Shown here: positions 54,846-64,000 of the stretch, in pieces
Numbering within the stretch: the stretch's first letter is position 1
How the letters are laid out: each line of letters opens with the position of its first letter
From: CBDCGV01 sp965216955
GTDB taxonomy: Bacteria; Bacteroidota; Bacteroidia; Chitinophagales; JADIYW01
DNA length: 64,000 nt
Direction: 5' to 3'
NCBI GenBank assembly: GCA_965216955.1
Contig: CBDCGV010000002.1
Coordinates: 259,126 to 323,125, forward strand
The notes under the pieces: generated by a model
Databases searched by the model: none
Told to the model about the DNA's origin: nothing
The model's input: only the letters and a program-made list of their open reading frames with translations
Program-made: the position numbers and the translations under genes

Positions 54846-55350
54846 TCATATATTTAAGCACCTCTTCCGTTAAATTAATACGCTCATCAGCAAACATGAT
54901 ATTGCCATCCCCTGCCGCGCCAAGTATTAAGTCCATTTGATGTTCCTTTCCATAGTCGATCATGTACTGGTTAATTTTATTCCATAGTTGTTGTTGAGTA
55001 ACATAATCGATCTCTTTTAGGAGTTTTTCATAGTTTATAGCTAAACTATCATAGAGGTTTCTATGATATATATACTCTTGAACAATGTTTTCTTTTTCTT
55101 TCTTACTTACAACGGGGTTATTTAGCACCACCTCTGCATTATTAATTAACATTGTTAGAGAATCAATCCTATTTTTCTTTGGAATTAATATATCATCATT
55201 TCTTTTTTTAAGTTCTTTGGTTCCCTTAAACTCATTAAAAATTTTATGATTTTCTACAAATCTAATTTTATCAGTATTACAGCTACTACCAACTATTAAA
55301 ATTGCAACAACCAATCCCAGCAACCTCCTATTTAATGTCCCATTTTTCAT
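54823..55350 (-). CDS. OmpH/Skp-family lipoprotein
   Basis: This 175-residue protein has a lipoprotein signal (VVAILIVGSSCNT, Cys24) and the Skp/OmpH layout. That is a strand (IRFVENHKIFNEF), two long helices with a coiled coil (about residues 45-130), and a final strand pair GNIMFADERINLTEEVLKYMNEKY, the usual OmpH end. Skp-type proteins are periplasmic chaperones for outer-membrane proteins; here lipidation would hold it at a membrane. Its start shares ATGA with the stop of the upstream gene. Placed next to a giant barrel protein, it may be a dedicated chaperone of this system. Confidence 0.87.
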   Translation of the reverse strand: MKNGTLNRRLLGLVVAILIVGSSCNTDKIRFVENHKIFNEFKGTKELKKRNDDILIPKKNRIDSLTMLINNAEVVLNNPVVSKKEKENIVQEYIYHRNLYDSLAINYEKLLKEIDYVTQQQLWNKINQYMIDYGKEHQMDLILGAAGDGNIMFADERINLTEEVLKYMNEKYEGM

Positions 55351-56507
55351 TCTTCAAACTTGAATTTAGTTCTCCATTTTTCACCACGAACATTCATTAC
55401 TTCCAAATAATAACATTCATCTTTACTTTCATTAACAATATGTAAATCTTTCTTTTCAACAATCAAGTAATTATCTCCATTAGGCCTTTTCAATTCAAAA
55501 TGCTCATTGTGATAAATTGAAGTATCTCCATTTATATTATAAATTTTTACATCCACAGCATTAGAATTGTACTTGTCTGTATATTTAAATGGGATTAATT
55601 CATGAATGACATGTGTATGTGTTGCATAGTTTTTGAACAATCCCATATATGTTATATTCTCTGAAGTTTCCTCTTCAATCTCATCACATTCTGTTTTAAA
55701 TGAAAAAACTTCTGAGGTCGCGATGGTTTGAGTTGCCGTAAGCCTGCCAGATTCTCCGTTTGGAATCGTGTACTGATTATATGATTTTACCTGCCATGCA
55801 TATGTTTTACACTCTTCCAACTCGCGTGCAAAAATTGGATATATCAAACTATTATTTGTTAAGTCATTTTTTAGATAATACGGCGCATTGTTAATGGCAA
55901 TATACTTACTCTGTCCCGGGTGCATTTCAGCCAGGGTAAATTCATACAAAATATTATTACCTACATTGACCCATGAAAATATTGGATTATCTGTGACACT
56001 AGTTGCTTCATCAATTGGAGATATTAAAAACAATGTTCCATTAGTAGTGATTTGTCCCAAAACATTTAATCCACACGCTTCATTTGAGACTGGAGTTCCA
56101 TTACTTATAAACTGTACACATACTTCATAATTTCCATTCGGAACTGGGTTGTTAGCATTTAATACTACTTGCATAGAGGGTGCATAAAAACCAAATGAGA
56201 ATGGTTTTAATAATTGTGATGCATTTACTTGGTTTATCGAAACAGAAGACTTCGAAGCAACAGTGATTGATTTTGTATTTCCAGATAAAACTAAATTGGA
56301 ACTCTGATAAACTTTGAAATTAATTATCCCTGATACAGAACTCAGTGAAGTATTTTGAATATTAATTGCTAATAACTCTGACAGGTTATTTGCTGAAGAA
56401 TTAATGGGGTTACTTAAAATAACTTGCGCCTTTAAAACCGTACTTATTGACAGTACCATAATCAATAAACAGCATCTAGACATATATTTTTTTGAGCACT
56501 CGATCAT
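55347..56507 (-). CDS. Secreted Ig-like/FN3-like protein
   Basis: This 386-residue protein has a signal peptide (MSRCCLLIMVLSISTVLKAQ from Met9). An Ig-like domain follows (VILSNPINSSANNLSELL, SGIINFKVYQSSNLVLSG, NGNYEVCVQFISNG, about residues 25-150). Next is an FN3-like domain of the surface-protein kind (LISPIDEATSVTDNPIFSWVNVGNNILYEFTLAEM, CKTYAWQVKSYN; about 155-280). The last ~100 residues are uncharacterised. Its end overlaps the OmpH-like gene by 4 bp, and it follows the barrel protein by 10 bp. The two beta domains suggest a periplasmic or surface scaffold. No T9SS C-terminal domain is seen. Confidence 0.78.
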   Translation of the reverse strand: MIECSKKYMSRCCLLIMVLSISTVLKAQVILSNPINSSANNLSELLAINIQNTSLSSVSGIINFKVYQSSNLVLSGNTKSITVASKSSVSINQVNASQLLKPFSFGFYAPSMQVVLNANNPVPNGNYEVCVQFISNGTPVSNEACGLNVLGQITTNGTLFLISPIDEATSVTDNPIFSWVNVGNNILYEFTLAEMHPGQSKYIAINNAPYYLKNDLTNNSLIYPIFARELEECKTYAWQVKSYNQYTIPNGESGRLTATQTIATSEVFSFKTECDEIEEETSENITYMGLFKNYATHTHVIHELIPFKYTDKYNSNAVDVKIYNINGDTSIYHNEHFELKRPNGDNYLIVEKKDLHIVNESKDECYYLEVMNVRGEKWRTKFKFEE

Positions 56508-56517
56508 TTGTTGAGTT

Positions 56518-59500
56518 TTAAAAATTAAAATTTAATTGTCCGTACATCGTTACACCTTTGTTTTTATCAACCATCCCTTCTACATCTCGATTATTAATAA
56601 ATTCGTTTTTCACGTTAAAATTGAAATTCAAATATTTAGTTGCATTGAATCCAATTTGTATAAAATTTCCAATTTTGCTATCCACTCCCTGCTTTGCATA
56701 TTCAGATCCAAATTGCGCAGTCATTTTATCCTTAAAAAGTGGGAAAGACACGGTTTGGTTAACTGAATATAAGTTGTTAACCAATGGATCAGCAGATGTA
56801 AAATGGCTCATACTTCCATTAAGGGTAACATTAACACTACCAAATTGCATTTGTTGAGAAATACTAACTGAATTGCTCGAAGTTCTATCATAAGCTATAT
56901 AATTAATATCCACCTGCTCCCCTTCCGATAATATAACATTACTCCCAGAATTATTGCTTTGATAAGCATAAGTAACCTGAGTTGTCACAACTGAATTTTT
57001 CAATTTATAGTTATGACCAATAGTCAAATTAAACTGATTAGAAACATTATTTAATCCTGTAGCACTAGAAATACCATTATTAAGGTGTATAACCGTATAG
57101 AACAATGAGATGTATGGAAGCTTTTCAGGTGTATAATTTAGATTTACACTTCCTATATTGGTTTTAACATTTTCAGACTCTCCTCCTCCATTTATATGTT
57201 CTCTTTTAATATTTGCAGCTAAAGCAATTTTATTGTTCAACAAGGCCTGCCTTAAGCCAATTTCATAGGTTATTCTATCGTTTATTAGATACGGCAGACC
57301 AAACGAAGTATAGTTTGTACTTATATTTTCTGTACCTCCATAAATTTCGCCATTTGAAAAAAGGTACTTCAATATTATACTATAAGCCCAACCTTTTTCT
57401 ACAAAGGAACTAGTCAAATCTGTATTTCGATTCTCTCCATTTAAAAGTGCAAAATTTGCTTCTCCATTAAGCTGAATTTTTTTAAGTAAAGCATACACAA
57501 AATCAACTCCCACGACATGATTTATTCTTTTGATGTGAAACTCTTCTTCAGAAACATTTTTTTCGACCCCATTGAGGTAATTTAAATGAATATGGTTTTC
57601 TGATTTTTCACCAATTCCAAATTTTATTGCCCCTATATTTCTTTTACCATTATTAGCAATAGAGTCTTGTGATGTTGTTACAAAATCTGTTTTCCCATAA
57701 GTGACTCCTGTATATATTTTTTTGGGTGCCATCTCAATATTAAAACCCTTGTTTCGAATACCATTTAGCATGAGTTTATTGTATATAGGATAAACATATC
57801 CTGCTTCAAGCACTCTGAAATCGCTAAAAATTTTCATTGCTGGAGATAAAAGATCATAATCTTCTGCAACATCCATTATTTTTTTTGGGTCTTTTGCAAT
57901 TTCTCGAATATTAATATTTTCAATTTCGTCTATTTTTTTCTTCGCTTTGAGCAATTTCTTATAAGATTTCTTTTTTGAAACCACCTTTTCTAAACGATCG
58001 GTAATGACCTGATACTCTTTCCTTACATTAATTAATTGTTGAAGCTCCGCTACCGACCCAATCTCCTTAAATTTGTCGTAATCATCAACTCCACTTTTAA
58101 TTAATTTGTGCGCATTTACTAATTCTTCCCTACTATATTTTTCGAGCAATTTTTCTAAAACATCATTTCCCAGTTCGTCAACGATATTTAGTTTGTTGTT
58201 TTTGACATCTTTTAAAAGGCTTTCATACTTTTGTAATTCACTTAATGGTAATTTTTCGAGCACCTTTACCTCCTTTGAAACATCGTTTACATTATAACTT
58301 TCAATGTCTTTTAGTTTTTCTTCATCTAAAAGATCCTCTTTTGATTTAAACAGTCGATTAAGTTTTTTAGAAAAACCACTTTTATCTTTTGATTCGAGCA
58401 GGTGTACAAAATCCTTATCTTCTAAAAGATTGTCAATTTGCTTTTCATTCAAATCCCCAAGCTTTCCTCTTAGATTACTTAATTTTTCTTCATCAAGTTT
58501 TTCTAATCCTTTGTTATTTTTGATTGCATTATCAACATATTCTTTCTTTTGCTGATCAAATTGTGTACGCACTTTACCTTCTATGTTATTCAAATTGTTT
58601 TTCTTCAACAATTGTAATAATTGGCTCTTATTTTGAACGTCATCTATATCGCTCGTATTTACTTTGTTAAGTAATTCTATATCTTCTTTACTCAATCGTT
58701 CTTGAAGTGAAAATCTTTCCAGCAAGCCTGTAACCTTTTTATTATTTTGTTTAGCAAAATCAACAGCCAATCCCTTACTTTTATCATTCAGTCCATTTGC
58801 GTGTTCTTTTACATCTGCTAACTCTTTATTCAAAACTTCAATGTTGTTGGACTGAACCAAATCAATAAACTGGTTTGGATCATCCAGTTTTTTTAAAGAT
58901 TCCAATTGATTGATAAAATCAGTCCCATTTGTTTTGAGTTGACTTACTACCTCTTTATTCTCTAAAACAGTTTTCAGTTTATCATTCTTAATATGGTCGC
59001 TATATTGTTCAACATCAATATCTTGTAATTGACTGTGTACATCTTCTAAAGAAGACACTCCTAATACTTTTTCTAACTTATCTGCATGCTTTAACTTTTC
59101 TTGTATCTCTTTACTATTCTTTAGTTCCCTTAGCGGTTCAATTTGATCAAAAGAGTTTACTGCTTTACTAATAGTAGGATCCTTAAGCTGCTCTATCCAT
59201 TTATCGTGATCCTTTAATTCCGACCTTAACCGCTCTGTTTTTTCATCTTCGATTATACTTTTTGATTTTTCATAGTATTTATTCTCCTTTGTTTTTTCGA
59301 CAACTAAATTTCTTACTGCATTTAGATATTCATAATAATTGAAGTTGATATTATAGTGATTCGCACTTCTGAACGATTGTCCTTCATCCTTAATTAAATT
59401 GATATTGGCTGTAAAGGGGATTTCGAAAATTTTAATGGATGGGTTAATTATTAATCGATTATAATTCTGCTCTTGATATTCTGTTTTGAAATCAAAATTA

Positions 59501-59976
59501 TATTGGGCGGTGTTACTTCCATTTATTTTAAATACAAATTTCTTGTTTGTAGTATCATCTATCGCCAGTGAGGAATCTTCTTCAACTATAAAAACATCCA
59601 AACTTACTCTTCCAACAGATTGATTGTTTTCATATTTTATAGCTTCAACCTGAAAAGTGTAGTTTCCTTCGGGAAGCCTTTGCCCCACATCCTCTACCGA
59701 TGAAAAATTGGTATATATATCATCAAAATGATAATGCTTTAATTCATGATTTCCCTTAGGAAGCTGAATACTGTTAGTTTGAGCATTGTATATAAGCCCC
59801 GCCTGTTTATTGGTTATTGTTCCCTTAAAATATACAATGTCAAATTCATCATTAACAATAGAAAGCCTCCACAAATCATTAATTGAAGTCAACTGATGAT
59901 TGTACTGAATCGTTAACCCGTATGTAATTTGTGTTAGCATCATTATTGCTATGACTAGTTTAAATTTCACCGACAA
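56518..59976 (-). CDS. Large protein with helical middle and C-terminal outer-membrane beta-barrel
   Basis: This 1152-residue protein has a signal peptide (residues 1-19, LVIAIMMLTQITYG) and a beta-rich N-terminal domain to about residue 190. A long charged helical region follows (about 195-720), made of short repeats such as LKDIESYNVNDVSKEVKVLEKLPLSELQKY. A C-terminal region of alternating amphipathic strands (about 730-1152) closes with GVTMYGQLNFNF, ending in Phe like outer-membrane barrels. No TonB box or plug domain is seen. It precedes the Ig-like and OmpH-like genes in a tight operon. I infer an outer-membrane anchor or conduit for the Rhs proteins; the family is not recognised. Confidence 0.75.
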   Translation of the reverse strand: MSVKFKLVIAIMMLTQITYGLTIQYNHQLTSINDLWRLSIVNDEFDIVYFKGTITNKQAGLIYNAQTNSIQLPKGNHELKHYHFDDIYTNFSSVEDVGQRLPEGNYTFQVEAIKYENNQSVGRVSLDVFIVEEDSSLAIDDTTNKKFVFKINGSNTAQYNFDFKTEYQEQNYNRLIINPSIKIFEIPFTANINLIKDEGQSFRSANHYNINFNYYEYLNAVRNLVVEKTKENKYYEKSKSIIEDEKTERLRSELKDHDKWIEQLKDPTISKAVNSFDQIEPLRELKNSKEIQEKLKHADKLEKVLGVSSLEDVHSQLQDIDVEQYSDHIKNDKLKTVLENKEVVSQLKTNGTDFINQLESLKKLDDPNQFIDLVQSNNIEVLNKELADVKEHANGLNDKSKGLAVDFAKQNNKKVTGLLERFSLQERLSKEDIELLNKVNTSDIDDVQNKSQLLQLLKKNNLNNIEGKVRTQFDQQKKEYVDNAIKNNKGLEKLDEEKLSNLRGKLGDLNEKQIDNLLEDKDFVHLLESKDKSGFSKKLNRLFKSKEDLLDEEKLKDIESYNVNDVSKEVKVLEKLPLSELQKYESLLKDVKNNKLNIVDELGNDVLEKLLEKYSREELVNAHKLIKSGVDDYDKFKEIGSVAELQQLINVRKEYQVITDRLEKVVSKKKSYKKLLKAKKKIDEIENINIREIAKDPKKIMDVAEDYDLLSPAMKIFSDFRVLEAGYVYPIYNKLMLNGIRNKGFNIEMAPKKIYTGVTYGKTDFVTTSQDSIANNGKRNIGAIKFGIGEKSENHIHLNYLNGVEKNVSEEEFHIKRINHVVGVDFVYALLKKIQLNGEANFALLNGENRNTDLTSSFVEKGWAYSIILKYLFSNGEIYGGTENISTNYTSFGLPYLINDRITYEIGLRQALLNNKIALAANIKREHINGGGESENVKTNIGSVNLNYTPEKLPYISLFYTVIHLNNGISSATGLNNVSNQFNLTIGHNYKLKNSVVTTQVTYAYQSNNSGSNVILSEGEQVDINYIAYDRTSSNSVSISQQMQFGSVNVTLNGSMSHFTSADPLVNNLYSVNQTVSFPLFKDKMTAQFGSEYAKQGVDSKIGNFIQIGFNATKYLNFNFNVKNEFINNRDVEGMVDKNKGVTMYGQLNFNF

Positions 59977-59991
59977 CAGTTAATTAATCGA

Positions 59992-62900
59992 TCACTTTTT
60001 ATTTCCACATTCTATTAAAATATCATATTTAACATAAAATACTTTCCCATTTTCATTTGTATACTCGGCTCTTATATTATACAATCCAGTTTCTTCTATT
60101 TGAATTTTAGGTTTGTTTGAATTCCACCTTACATAATGGACTAAGTGTGATCCACCTCCATTGCCTATTGAAGAAATAGAAGGTGATGGAGGAAAAAGAG
60201 GAATAAGACTACCTGGAAACAGAAATTTATTTATATCAGTGTATTCTTTAATCAAAAGATCATTGACAAATATTTTATAGTTGCCAAAATCAATATCATT
60301 CCTATCCGTATAAGAAACATCAAAGATGTACTCTTCTTTACATTTAGGAGATTTTGGTGTTGGATCAGTTGAAGGATCATAGCTCTCTAATATTGGAGTA
60401 ACCAAAGGACCCTGAAGGCCAATTTCATGAGGAATGTAAGAATCGATAATAATAGACGCTCCTTGGTAATATTTTAGATTAGCTACTAACTCAATTTTGT
60501 AATCCTCCTTTGTTCTTGTAGCTTCATAAAATTGATGTGTAAATGGGTACTTTATTTTTTTATTCACTAGGTCTTCAATTGGAGTAACCTTATTTGCGTC
60601 TAGTAAATTATGCAATATCATATCTCCTTCATCATTCTCAATTTTTACTTCAAAAATATCAAAAGCATCCGGCCTGAACTCGAGGGGTAATTCGATAAAA
60701 TAATTAACGCTATTATTAGGATCGTTGGGTCCATTATCGTTTCCAAGAGCCATAAAATATAATACATTAGTTATATCATATTTGCACTCATCACACGGTA
60801 AAGGGCATGCATCTGTTAAATAAAATGGATTTAAATCAATTAAGCTATTGTAATCTATTTTATCAAATTCTACTTCCATTTCAATGCATCCGATCTCCAC
60901 TTTTGATGTATTATTGTAAAGGTCCCGTACATCATTAGGATAAAGTGCCCTATTATATATACTTACTTCATCCAAGCTCCCTTTATAACGACTGAATCCG
61001 TCTGCTCCTGTTCCAATATATAAATCAACTAAAGATGACTGTGGACTAACAGCATCATCCATTTCGCTATCCAATTGTCCATTAACATATATTTTAAGTA
61101 CATTTTCCTTTTGAACCATAGTAACCATGGTCCATTCATTTTCTAGAATTAGAGTGCTCGATTCTAATTGACTAAAACCTGTTGCTGTACCATCATGAGT
61201 CCAAGCAAGCACATTGCCAGTATTGTTTAACCCCAGTAGATAAGCTGCTCCATCTTCTTCTAGGGCTCCCCACCTACTCACTAAATCAATATGTCCTGGA
61301 TTTCCATCAAATGAACCAAATCCAATATCAGGTTTTACCCATAAGTTAATGGTATAATCTCTTTTAAAATTAAGCGCCTCATTATTTATAAGTGATAAAT
61401 TACTTGAACTCCCATTGAAGTACATGGCATTGTCTGTTATATTGTTTCTATCTGCATCATTTACAAGATCATTTGCTGAGACAATCCAATTAACATCGCC
61501 AGTAGAATTGGCTAAACTTCCTCCGTTAAAATCGAGTTTCAAAATTTTATTGGGATCATTATAAGGAAGTAATTCACTAGCATCTATGCTATTCAGTGCA
61601 ATACAAACTTCTCCATCTGTATTATTCTCAATATTCCCTATTAAGCTTCCGTAATCGGAATTAACATTTCCAGTAAATTCTAAAAAATCCGGTTCGTAAT
61701 TCATGCAAAACTGATACCCTCCTTTTTCAAGTAAATAAGTATCCCCATGTACTACAATGGGTACACAAACAAATGTTTTGTCATTGGCAATATAAGTCTT
61801 GCTACATGCTTCCATATCAAATGAAAGACAATACTCCCCAATAATTGGTGCCCTTGTATTTTCAAAAGCTCCAATATCTGCACTTGACCCATTAGGAGAA
61901 GGCCTCAAAGCACCTCTTATATCTTTTATAATTGGAGAAGAGGGATTTGCCTTGCCTATTGCAGGGCTACCATCTTGTAAAGTATATTCATTGCCTAAAT
62001 GATTTGTAAAAAGTGGATCTTCATTACTTACCGTTGCGAGCTCTACGTTATCTTCTAAATCAGCTTGCTGAAGTGCTCCTCCCGAGAACAAATGAGAAAG
62101 ATCTATCTTCAGTAATGACTGATAGAAAGAAGTGGTAGTATAATCTTCTTTTACTATAGAATTATTGATGGTAATCTGCGATGTCGATAAATCTACGGAG
62201 TAAGGATTTCCATTATTATCAGGTGGAGGGTAAAACCAAGAAAAAGTTGAACTTGCCTCATCATTAATTATTGAATTAGATATAGTAGCATTAATATTAC
62301 CTCCAATCAAAATGGCACTAACATTATTCACATCGTCTTCTATAATAGAAGTAAAATCTATAGACAAGCTACTATTGTTATCGAGTGAAAGAAATGCGAT
62401 GGCAGCCCCACCTATATCAAGAGAGGGCTCATGTATAAATGGTTCTACTTTGTTATTAAAAAACAAACAATTAGTAATATTAAGATCTGTCGAAACAGGC
62501 ATCTCATTTTCATCAATATAATCTCTAAAAATAGCCCCTCCTGCACTTGCATAATTTCCATCAAATTGGCATCTACTAATATTTACAGTACCTCCGGCTG
62601 CAATGGCTATGGCACCACCTAAAAAGAAATCACTACTACCTACATCACCCACTCCCGATCCATTATAAAAACGGATTCCTTCAATGGTAACATCCAAATC
62701 CGTTCCTGCTTCTTTACTTACTTGTATTATAGAACTCCTTTCTAAAGCATTTTGGGTTGTTCCATCAATTTCAACTGAGTCATGACCAATAATGCTCACA
62801 GATTTATCTATCAGTAATCCATATTCATTATAATTACCTTCCTGAATATTAATTGTTCCTTCGTCACAAACAAGGGTTAATGCCTCTCCTATTGTCGGAA

Positions 62901-64000
62901 TAGGATTTTGATCACTTCCTAAAACAGCAGCAGCATCTGTAACATTTGTACCTACCCATAATACATCATTGTTACATTCGATACTCTCATATGCTCCCAT
63001 ATCGGGTGCTGTTGTTGACCTTTGAGTTCCTAAAATATCATTCGGAAATGCAGCATTATAAATTGCGGTTCCGTTGCTTGCGCTTGACGCCGATAAAGAA
63101 AAGTCAGGATTCGAAAAATCTGTACTTACAAATAAAGGCGGAGCACTTATGACCCCATTTTGCCCTGTTTGGAGCGGTGTAATGGTGGGCAGCATTGATC
63201 CGTTTAAATTTGCCACTTCGTTAATCAATAGGTCTGTCCCATTTATTGTAGATACATTCGAAGCTGTTATTGAAATACTTCCTGCAGGGACTCCATTAGA
63301 ATTTACAACGCCATAATCGCCATATGCGAATGGCGTTTGATCGCCCCATATAATACTATTACTGATATTACAATTAGCATATCCTCCAAAGAAAATAGCA
63401 TTCGCTGATCCTTCATAAATTGTGGTATGATTTAAATTAAGCTGTGACCCACCATTGGTACCATTTCCAAATCCAATAGCAGCTCCCCCTATAGACGCAC
63501 TATTATTATAGAACAAGCAATTGTTCAGGTTTAGTACAATCCCTGTTTCTTCCAAATTAGTAACAAGTACACCACCTATATCAGCGCTATTATTTGTAAA
63601 AATACATTGCTCAAATACATACTCTCCGGTAACACCAATGTATACTGTTCCTGCAAAAATAGGGCTATTTGGGTCTCCAAAATTATTCCCAACTCCATCA
63701 CGAAATGTTATGCCAGAAAAAATAACTGAACTTAAGGGGGCATTTGTTTGCGGATTTCCAATCCTGAATATTCTATTTATACCTGAGCCACTTATGGTAA
63801 TTAATTCGGGGTTATTGGTTAGGCCTTTGAATTCTATATTTTTATCAATTACATAATCATTTATATAAAAAACAGAACCTTCAATAATATTGATTATCCC
63901 TTCGTCACAAACATTTGATATGGCATCTTCTAAACTGGTATAAGGATCTGTTTCTGTTCCTGAACCCATATTTAAGGGTTCATTACCATCTATATTTTTG
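59992..64000 (-). CDS. Surface protein with beta-helix, cohesin-like and LamG domains (5' end outside window)
   Basis: The frame is open to the window edge; the ATG at 63967-63969 lies within it, and the codons before it (NIDGNEPLN) continue the same domain, so the true start is beyond 64000. In the visible part two right-handed parallel beta-helices occur (about residues 1-330 and 335-710). Each starts like GSxxxPxxxxxEAxxxVCDEGTINIQEG and ends DIGAYE or DIGAFE. Then come a cohesin-like domain with paired cysteines (about 715-805), a LamG/concanavalin-like domain (INLWVKPD, WTMVTMVQKENVLKIYVNGQLD, SLDEVSIYNRAL; about 805-1017) and further beta domains. No sorting signal is evident. It is likely a surface adhesin or enzyme at the head of the visible part of the operon. 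Confidence 0.85.
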   Translation of the reverse strand, partial: KNIDGNEPLNMGSGTETDPYTSLEDAISNVCDEGIINIIEGSVFYINDYVIDKNIEFKGLTNNPELITISGSGINRIFRIGNPQTNAPLSSVIFSGITFRDGVGNNFGDPNSPIFAGTVYIGVTGEYVFEQCIFTNNSADIGGVLVTNLEETGIVLNLNNCLFYNNSASIGGAAIGFGNGTNGGSQLNLNHTTIYEGSANAIFFGGYANCNISNSIIWGDQTPFAYGDYGVVNSNGVPAGSISITASNVSTINGTDLLINEVANLNGSMLPTITPLQTGQNGVISAPPLFVSTDFSNPDFSLSASSASNGTAIYNAAFPNDILGTQRSTTAPDMGAYESIECNNDVLWVGTNVTDAAAVLGSDQNPIPTIGEALTLVCDEGTINIQEGNYNEYGLLIDKSVSIIGHDSVEIDGTTQNALERSSIIQVSKEAGTDLDVTIEGIRFYNGSGVGDVGSSDFFLGGAIAIAAGGTVNISRCQFDGNYASAGGAIFRDYIDENEMPVSTDLNITNCLFFNNKVEPFIHEPSLDIGGAAIAFLSLDNNSSLSIDFTSIIEDDVNNVSAILIGGNINATISNSIINDEASSTFSWFYPPPDNNGNPYSVDLSTSQITINNSIVKEDYTTTSFYQSLLKIDLSHLFSGGALQQADLEDNVELATVSNEDPLFTNHLGNEYTLQDGSPAIGKANPSSPIIKDIRGALRPSPNGSSADIGAFENTRAPIIGEYCLSFDMEACSKTYIANDKTFVCVPIVVHGDTYLLEKGGYQFCMNYEPDFLEFTGNVNSDYGSLIGNIENNTDGEVCIALNSIDASELLPYNDPNKILKLDFNGGSLANSTGDVNWIVSANDLVNDADRNNITDNAMYFNGSSSNLSLINNEALNFKRDYTINLWVKPDIGFGSFDGNPGHIDLVSRWGALEEDGAAYLLGLNNTGNVLAWTHDGTATGFSQLESSTLILENEWTMVTMVQKENVLKIYVNGQLDSEMDDAVSPQSSLVDLYIGTGADGFSRYKGSLDEVSIYNRALYPNDVRDLYNNTSKVEIGCIEMEVEFDKIDYNSLIDLNPFYLTDACPLPCDECKYDITNVLYFMALGNDNGPNDPNNSVNYFIELPLEFRPDAFDIFEVKIENDEGDMILHNLLDANKVTPIEDLVNKKIKYPFTHQFYEATRTKEDYKIELVANLKYYQGASIIIDSYIPHEIGLQGPLVTPILESYDPSTDPTPKSPKCKEEYIFDVSYTDRNDIDFGNYKIFVNDLLIKEYTDINKFLFPGSLIPLFPPSPSISSIGNGGGSHLVHYVRWNSNKPKIQIEETGLYNIRAEYTNENGKVFYVKYDILIECGNKK

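Noticed and set aside
24449..64000. Type IX secretion C-terminal sorting domains on the giant proteins
   Set aside because: The C-termini visible (GDSKIPKAE-like, FIKPNKP, FYCPQPQ, FNF) show none of the conserved T9SS sorting motifs, so T9SS export is not claimed.

Overview
The window comes from an AT-rich Bacteroidota genome, probably Flavobacteriia or Cytophagia. The clues are lipoprotein signals of the xxSC type, tight operons without Shine-Dalgarno sequences, a promoter with the Bacteroidota -7 element TAnnTTTG, Bacteroidota-type split YD/Rhs giants, and sphingolipid-type enzymes. No ribosomal or transfer RNA genes were recognised.

Region 1 (1-18720) is mostly ordinary chromosome. It holds the 3' end of recN, a sialidase-like lipoprotein, a NodU/CmcH carbamoyltransferase, a divergent HxlR regulator/nitroreductase pair with a readable promoter and operators, a methyltransferase and a DUF2071 protein. 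Next come a GH5 endoglycoceramidase-like enzyme with a small lipoprotein (both carry single-base homopolymer frameshifts near their 3' ends), a YfiT/DinB-type protein, a VWA/MoxR-type ATPase pair, and an ECF sigma factor with a membrane TPR partner. A lipid block closes the region: a serine hydrolase, gpsA, a PlsB-like acyltransferase and a sphingosine-1-phosphate-lyase-like PLP enzyme.

Region 2 (18721-25673) is the most unusual part. A tyrosine recombinase gene lies 90 bp from a perfect 186-bp repeat. The same 186 bp lies in opposite orientation inside the 3' part of a 15-kb Rhs-type gene. The copy beside the recombinase (20009-20194) is followed by a displaced alternative Rhs tip: an Rhs core, a LysM-like segment, a colicin-E3-like 16S rRNA nuclease domain and a small putative immunity gene. 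The copy in the giant gene (25488-25673) leads into the currently connected tip and its putative immunity gene. The two tips face each other tail to tail, with further small orphan genes, an IS200-like RAYT transposase and several hairpin repeats between them. Recombination across the inverted repeats would exchange the tips, so the layout looks like a toxin-tip switch. The displaced tip carries two frameshifts, so at present it may be decayed.

Region 3 (23602-64000, all on the minus strand) is a candidate operon of about 40 kb for an Rhs-type surface or toxin machine. In transcription order it encodes a beta-helix/cohesin-like/LamG surface protein (cut by the window edge), a large protein with a helical middle and outer-membrane barrel, a secreted Ig-like protein, an OmpH/Skp-like lipoprotein and a small lipoprotein. 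Three giants follow that appear to be pieces of one split Rhs/Tc-B-like shell (1663, about 2629 and 5062 residues); a GIY-YIG endonuclease fused to a secreted protein sits between the second and third. Eight beta-sandwich modules of about 119 residues are inserted in the last giant between its YD shell and the Rhs core. A putative immunity gene closes the operon. The idea that these genes act together is inferred from spacing, strand and domain content.
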